This document shows positions 5,907 to 9,004 of a stretch of 9,004 bases of DNA, piece after piece. Positions within the stretch are counted from its first letter, which is position 1; each line of letters opens with the position of its first letter. Below the pieces are notes generated by a model. That model saw nothing but the letters and a program-made list of their open reading frames with translations. It had not been told where the DNA came from and did not search any database. Both the position numbers and the translations under genes were made by a program. This DNA is from Phycisphaerales bacterium (GTDB lineage: Bacteria > Planctomycetota > Phycisphaerae > SM23-33), in assembly GCA_003171235.1 (NCBI GenBank), contig PMYM01000134.1, positions 1 to 9,004 on the forward strand. The letters run 5' to 3'.

Positions 5907-6662
5907 ATGATCAAAACCGCCGCCTTGCTGTCCCTGGCATCTGTGGCCTTCACCATTGGTTGCGCCCAACCGCAGGGCGTTTCCGGAGCCGGCTCGCCCC
6001 TTGCCCGGCAGGCGATTGCGGCGGTCGGCGGGGCGAACTGGCAGCAGGTAAAATCCATCTCCGCCACCGCCATCGTCACCCGCTACGACGCCGCCGGAGC
6101 GGCCTTCCTTACCCAGGAACAGTTGCTCATCGACGTCAACGGCGGCATGATCTTCGCCCAGGCCGTTCTGCCCGAGGGCAATTGGCAGGCCGGCGTGCCC
6201 CTTTGCGGGCAGGGGCAATTGCAGAGAAGCGGACCGGCGGGCACGGCCGATGACAACCAGCGAATCATATCCGACCTGCGGATGATGCTGGTGCGGGTGC
6301 GCGGCCCGCTGCTGTTTGCCGACGGGGCGTCGGCCGGGGGGCCCTCGATGCGCCGCCTGGGCGGGCAGGATCTGCTGCGGCTGCCCATTTCCGCCCAGCC
6401 GCTGGCCGGCTGGACCAATCGCGACCGGCTGCAGGCGATGTACCTGGACGGACGGACCTGCCTGCCGCGGTTTCTCACCAGCGGGGGCGACGAGCCAGGC
6501 CAGCCGGGCACGGTCACGGAGTATCCCGGCGGCGCGTTCAGGCCGGTGGGAGGCGTCGCCGTTCCCTGCCGCTTCGATGTCTACCGCATCGGCGAGCACG
6601 CCCTGGTGGGCGACCAGCCGGTGCTGAAAGTGGAACTGCGAAACGTCCGCGTGCAAAATTAG
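5907..6662 (+). CDS. Predicted lipoprotein of unknown function
   Basis: This is a 251-aa protein with a lipoprotein-type signal peptide: a short basic start (MIK), a hydrophobic stretch, then FTIGC with the candidate lipidated cysteine at C19. The lipobox is acceptable but not the classic LxGC. After it, AIAAVGGANWQQVKSISATAIV (quoted in part: residues about 36-56) and the following beta-rich pattern suggest a LolA/LolB-like or outer-membrane lipoprotein-sorting-like fold, but I cannot assign a family. The start is well fixed: GGAG at 5897-5900 is 6 nt before the ATG. There is no room for an independent promoter between the tRNA (ends 5888) and this ATG. thrS begins 45 nt after its stop, with no clear promoter between them, so it is likely co-transcribed with both neighbours. 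Confidence 0.75.
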   Translation: MIKTAALLSLASVAFTIGCAQPQGVSGAGSPLARQAIAAVGGANWQQVKSISATAIVTRYDAAGAAFLTQEQLLIDVNGGMIFAQAVLPEGNWQAGVPLCGQGQLQRSGPAGTADDNQRIISDLRMMLVRVRGPLLFADGASAGGPSMRRLGGQDLLRLPISAQPLAGWTNRDRLQAMYLDGRTCLPRFLTSGGDEPGQPGTVTEYPGGAFRPVGGVAVPCRFDVYRIGEHALVGDQPVLKVELRNVRVQN

Positions 6663-6707
6663 CCGAGGCCGTTTGCGTTGGCGCCGCCGGCATCGGAGAC
6701 TCCCCGC

Positions 6708-8705
6708 ATGATGAGCATTGAACTTCCGGATGGCAGCGTCAGGCAGTACGACCGCCCGGTGCGACCGGCCGACGTGGCGGCGGACATTTCTCCGCGCCTG
6801 GCCCAGGCCGCCCTGGCCGCCGAGGTGGACGGCAAGCTGGTCGACCTGTCAACCGCCCTGCCCGACGGCCCCCACAAGCTGCGCCTGCTGACCGAGCGCG
6901 ACAAACAGTCGCTGGAGATCTTGCGGCATACCACGGCCCACGTCATGGCCCAGGCCCTGCGCCAGCTTTACGGGCCCAAGGTGCAGTACACCATCGGGCC
7001 GGCACTCACCGACGACTTCCAGTACGGCTTCTACTACGACTTCGACCTGCCCCAGCCCATCGGCCAGGAAGACCTGAAAAAGATCGAATCGCAGATGCAG
7101 CAGATCATCCAGCAGGCCCTGCCCATCAGCCGCGAGGAATTGCCCGCCGCCAAGGCCCGCGAGTTCTTCGGGCAACTGGGCCAGAGCTACAAGCAGGAGA
7201 TGATCGACGACCTGGCCGCGCAGGAGGGCGTTCAAACCCTCAGCCTCTACCGCCAGGGCGATTTCACCGACCTCTGCCGCGGGCCGCACCTTCCCGATAC
7301 CGGCCGGATAAAGGCCTTTAAGCTGCTGACCATCGCCGGGGCATACTGGCGCGGCAGCGAGGCCAACAAGATGCTCACCCGCATCTACGGCGTGGCCTAT
7401 TTCGACAAGAAAGAGCTGGCCGCCCACCTGGAGCACATCGAGCAGGCCCGCAAGCGCGACAATCGCGTGCTGGGCAAGCAGCTTGAGCTGTTCGTCGTCA
7501 GCGACGCGGTGGGCCCGGGCCTGCCCTTGTGGCTGCCGCGCGGGACGGTGCTGCGCGGGCAGTTGGAGTCATGGCTGCGGGGCGAACTGCTGCGGCGCGG
7601 CTACCAGATGGTCATCACCCCCCACATCGGGCGGCTGGACCTGTATCGCACCAGCGGGCATTACCCCTATTACAAGGACTCGCAGTTCCCGCCCATTCTC
7701 ATGGGCCGGGGCGGCGACGAGCAGACGGCGGAAGGCTACCTGCTCAAGCCCATGAACTGCCCCCACCACATCCAGATCTATAAGAACTCCCAGCGCAGCT
7801 ACCGCGACCTGCCGCTTCGCCTGGCCGAGTTCGGCACGGTTTACCGCATGGAGCAATCGGGCGAGCTGAACGGGCTGATCCGGGTGCGCGGCTTTACCCA
7901 GGACGACGCCCACATCTTCTGCGCCCCCGAGCAGTTGGAGGGCGAGATCAGCTCCTGCGTGGACCTGGTCAAGCTGGTGCTCTCGACCCTGGGGCTGAAC
8001 GACTACCGCGTGCGCATCGGCCTGCGCGACCCCGACAGCAGCAAGTACGTCGGCGATGCCGCCCACTGGCAGCAGGCCCAGGACAGCCTGCGCGCCGTCG
8101 TCCAGGCCAGCGGCATGACCTACAGCGAAGAGACGGGCGAGGCCGCCTTCTACGGCCCCAAGATCGACTTTATCGTCAAGGACGCCATCGGCCGGGAGTG
8201 GCAACTGGGCACGGTGCAGGTGGACTACAACCTGCCCGAGCGCTTCGGCCTGGAGTACACCGGGGCCGACAACGCCGCCCACCGCCCTATTATGGTGCAC
8301 CGGGCGCCCTTCGGCTCGCTGGAGCGGTTCATCGGCATCCTGATCGAGCACTTTGCCGGGGCTTTCCCGCTGTGGCTGGCGCCGGTGCAGGTGGCGGTGC
8401 TGCCGGTGAGCGAGAAATTCGACGCGTACGCCCAGCAGGTGGCCCAGGCCGCCCGAGCGGCGGATCTTCGGGTGGAATTGGACAATTCCTCGGATAAAAT
8501 AGGGGCGAAGATTCGGCGCTGGACCTTGCAGAAGGTGCCGTACCTGTTTGTGGTGGGGCAGCGCGAGGTGGAAGGCCGGACGGTCGCCGTCCGGGTGCGT
8601 TCCGTCGGCGAGGTCGGGGCGGTGGGGCTGGAGGCCGCCCTCCAGAAGCTCCGTGGCGAAGTGGAAAGTAGAGGTCTGCAGCCTGCCATTGAGGCTGCGA
8701 CGTAG
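6708..8705 (+). CDS. thrS: Threonyl-tRNA synthetase
   Basis: This cytoplasmic class II synthetase charges tRNA-Thr using ATP and zinc. The 665-aa product has the full bacterial layout: TGS domain (about 1-62), N2 editing domain with HTTAH (H74, H78) and CRGPH (C190, H194), catalytic core (about 245-555), and anticodon-binding domain (about 558-650). The zinc ligands C351 (MNCPHH), H402 (DDAHIF) and H531 (MVHRAP) are all present. Motif 2 is VYRMEQSG with R380. Spacing of these residues agrees with the E. coli enzyme, so both charging and mischarged-Ser editing should work. The ATG at 6708 is chosen because GGAG (6695-6698) is 9 nt upstream; a second ATG follows at once, and a TTG at 6678 would add ten residues without a better binding site. 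infC follows, a conserved gene order. Confidence 0.98.
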   Translation: MMSIELPDGSVRQYDRPVRPADVAADISPRLAQAALAAEVDGKLVDLSTALPDGPHKLRLLTERDKQSLEILRHTTAHVMAQALRQLYGPKVQYTIGPALTDDFQYGFYYDFDLPQPIGQEDLKKIESQMQQIIQQALPISREELPAAKAREFFGQLGQSYKQEMIDDLAAQEGVQTLSLYRQGDFTDLCRGPHLPDTGRIKAFKLLTIAGAYWRGSEANKMLTRIYGVAYFDKKELAAHLEHIEQARKRDNRVLGKQLELFVVSDAVGPGLPLWLPRGTVLRGQLESWLRGELLRRGYQMVITPHIGRLDLYRTSGHYPYYKDSQFPPILMGRGGDEQTAEGYLLKPMNCPHHIQIYKNSQRSYRDLPLRLAEFGTVYRMEQSGELNGLIRVRGFTQDDAHIFCAPEQLEGEISSCVDLVKLVLSTLGLNDYRVRIGLRDPDSSKYVGDAAHWQQAQDSLRAVVQASGMTYSEETGEAAFYGPKIDFIVKDAIGREWQLGTVQVDYNLPERFGLEYTGADNAAHRPIMVHRAPFGSLERFIGILIEHFAGAFPLWLAPVQVAVLPVSEKFDAYAQQVAQAARAADLRVELDNSSDKIGAKIRRWTLQKVPYLFVVGQREVEGRTVAVRVRSVGEVGAVGLEAALQKLRGEVESRGLQPAIEAAT

Positions 8706-8711
8706 TACAAT
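8683..8711 (+). promoter_or_regulatory. Possible internal promoter for infC
   Basis: CTGCCA (8683-8688, four of six) and TACAAT (8706-8711, five of six) are 17 nt apart, at the 3' end of thrS. RNA would start near 8718 and carry about 70 nt of leader before the infC start. An infC promoter near the end of the preceding gene is common in this gene cluster, but this one is only moderately consensus-like. Confidence 0.38.
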
Positions 8712-8722
8712 GTGGCAAGTCA

Positions 8723-8764
8723 GCCGGCAGGCCTTGCCCCCGCGGTGGGGGTGGCGCCGCCGGC
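8723..8764 (+). promoter_or_regulatory. GC-rich structured leader before infC
   Basis: The RNA can form a ccccc/ggggg hairpin (8737-8741 with 8747-8751, 5-nt loop) enclosed by a gccggc/gccggc pairing (8723-8728 with 8759-8764). infC leaders in other bacteria are targets of regulation (for example by ribosomal protein L20 in Bacillus and E. coli), but the sequence alone does not show which control applies. It is not followed by a T-run. Confidence 0.35.
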
Positions 8765-8773
8765 CGTGCAAGT

Positions 8774-8779
8774 AAAGGG
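8774..8779 (+). promoter_or_regulatory. Ribosome binding site that selects the infC AUC start
   Basis: AAAGGG is 7 nt upstream of the in-frame ATC at 8787. None of the in-frame GTG codons further upstream (8712, 8745, 8751, 8766) has a recognisable binding site at proper spacing. This favours the ATC as the start codon. Confidence 0.5.
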
Positions 8780-8786
8780 TCAAGAC

Positions 8787-9004
8787 ATCTTTCAAGAACT
8801 GCGCTGTAACGAACGCATCCGGCTTACCCCCATTCGCCTGATCGATCACGAGGGGAATCAGGTGGGCGTCGTCGAAACCCGCGACGCCCTGGCCCGGGCG
8901 CGCGAGGTGGGGCTGGACCTGGTGGAAGTGGCGCCCCAGTCCCGTCCGCCTGTCTGCCGCATCATGGACTACGGCAAGTGGAAGTACGCCCAGTCCAAGA
9001 AGGA
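8787..9004 (+). CDS. infC: Translation initiation factor IF-3, 3' truncated by window
   Basis: IF3 binds the 30S subunit, prevents premature 50S joining and checks the start codon and initiator tRNA. The 72 visible residues cover the N-terminal domain and the beginning of the linker helix: RCNERIRLTPIRLID, then GVDL-like GLDLVEVAP, and the family hallmark PPVCRIMDYGKWKYAQSKK. The C-terminal domain lies beyond the window. The reading frame is open back to 8706, so GTG 8712, 8745, 8751 or 8766 are alternative starts that would add 7-25 Ala/Pro-rich residues. The ATC at 8787 is preferred: it has a binding site, and the resulting N-terminus (MFQELRCNERIR) matches the compact form of the family, for example B. 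subtilis IF3. Rare AUU/AUC/AUA starts are a known feature of infC and underlie its autoregulation. It follows thrS by 81 nt. Confidence 0.93.
   Translation, partial: MFQELRCNERIRLTPIRLIDHEGNQVGVVETRDALARAREVGLDLVEVAPQSRPPVCRIMDYGKWKYAQSKK

Noticed and set aside
7569..8849. Long minus-strand open frame of 426 codons
   Set aside because: It is antisense to thrS and the beginning of infC, both firmly identified.

Overview
The window is about 9 kb of GC-rich, gene-dense bacterial chromosome. Eight protein genes (the last cut by the right edge) and one tRNA gene can be supported. The style of the proteins fits a member of the Planctomycetota, possibly near Phycisphaerae: paired CxxCxxCC-type proteins, a TlpA-like periplasmic thioredoxin with a long N-terminal helical region, a small DUF2231-type membrane protein, and palindromic word-repeats between genes. 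This is inference from gene style, not from a marker phylogeny.

Layout. 1-198: non-coding leader holding degenerate 7-nt words in inverted halves. 199-1957 (+): an OFA-type MFS transporter followed by a four-helix DUF2231-like membrane protein. 1965-2050: an inverted AAAGCT-heptad hairpin at the convergent junction. 2043-3401 (-): the ribosome-splitting GTPase HflX, whose stop codon lies inside that hairpin. 3442-3551: a short heptad array and a perfect 33-bp inverted repeat. 3582-5657 (-): a tightly coupled three-gene operon with a consensus-like promoter (5682-5710), encoding a TlpA-like protein with a CxxS active site and then two overlapping cysteine-cluster (YkgJ-like) proteins. 5775-9004 (+): tRNA-Arg(CCG) with its own promoter, a lipoprotein gene starting 18 nt after the tRNA, thrS, and infC (truncated at the window end).

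How the genes work together. The right half is a translation-centred block: tRNA-Arg, threonyl-tRNA synthetase and initiation factor IF3. thrS-infC is a widely conserved neighbourhood. No gap between the tRNA and thrS shows an obvious new promoter, so a transcript running from the tRNA through the lipoprotein into thrS is plausible. IF3 appears to start at a rare AUC codon, which fits the known IF3 autoregulation logic. The middle operon is an envelope redox or metal-related unit of unknown precise function.

The strongest candidates for something under-described are: (i) the heptanucleotide word arrays and palindromes at three gene junctions, one of which supplies the hflX stop codon; (ii) the CxxS TlpA plus tandem CxxCxxCC operon; (iii) the tRNA-mRNA fusion layout; and (iv) the AUC start of infC. 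I see no phage, transposase, CRISPR array or defence system in this window.
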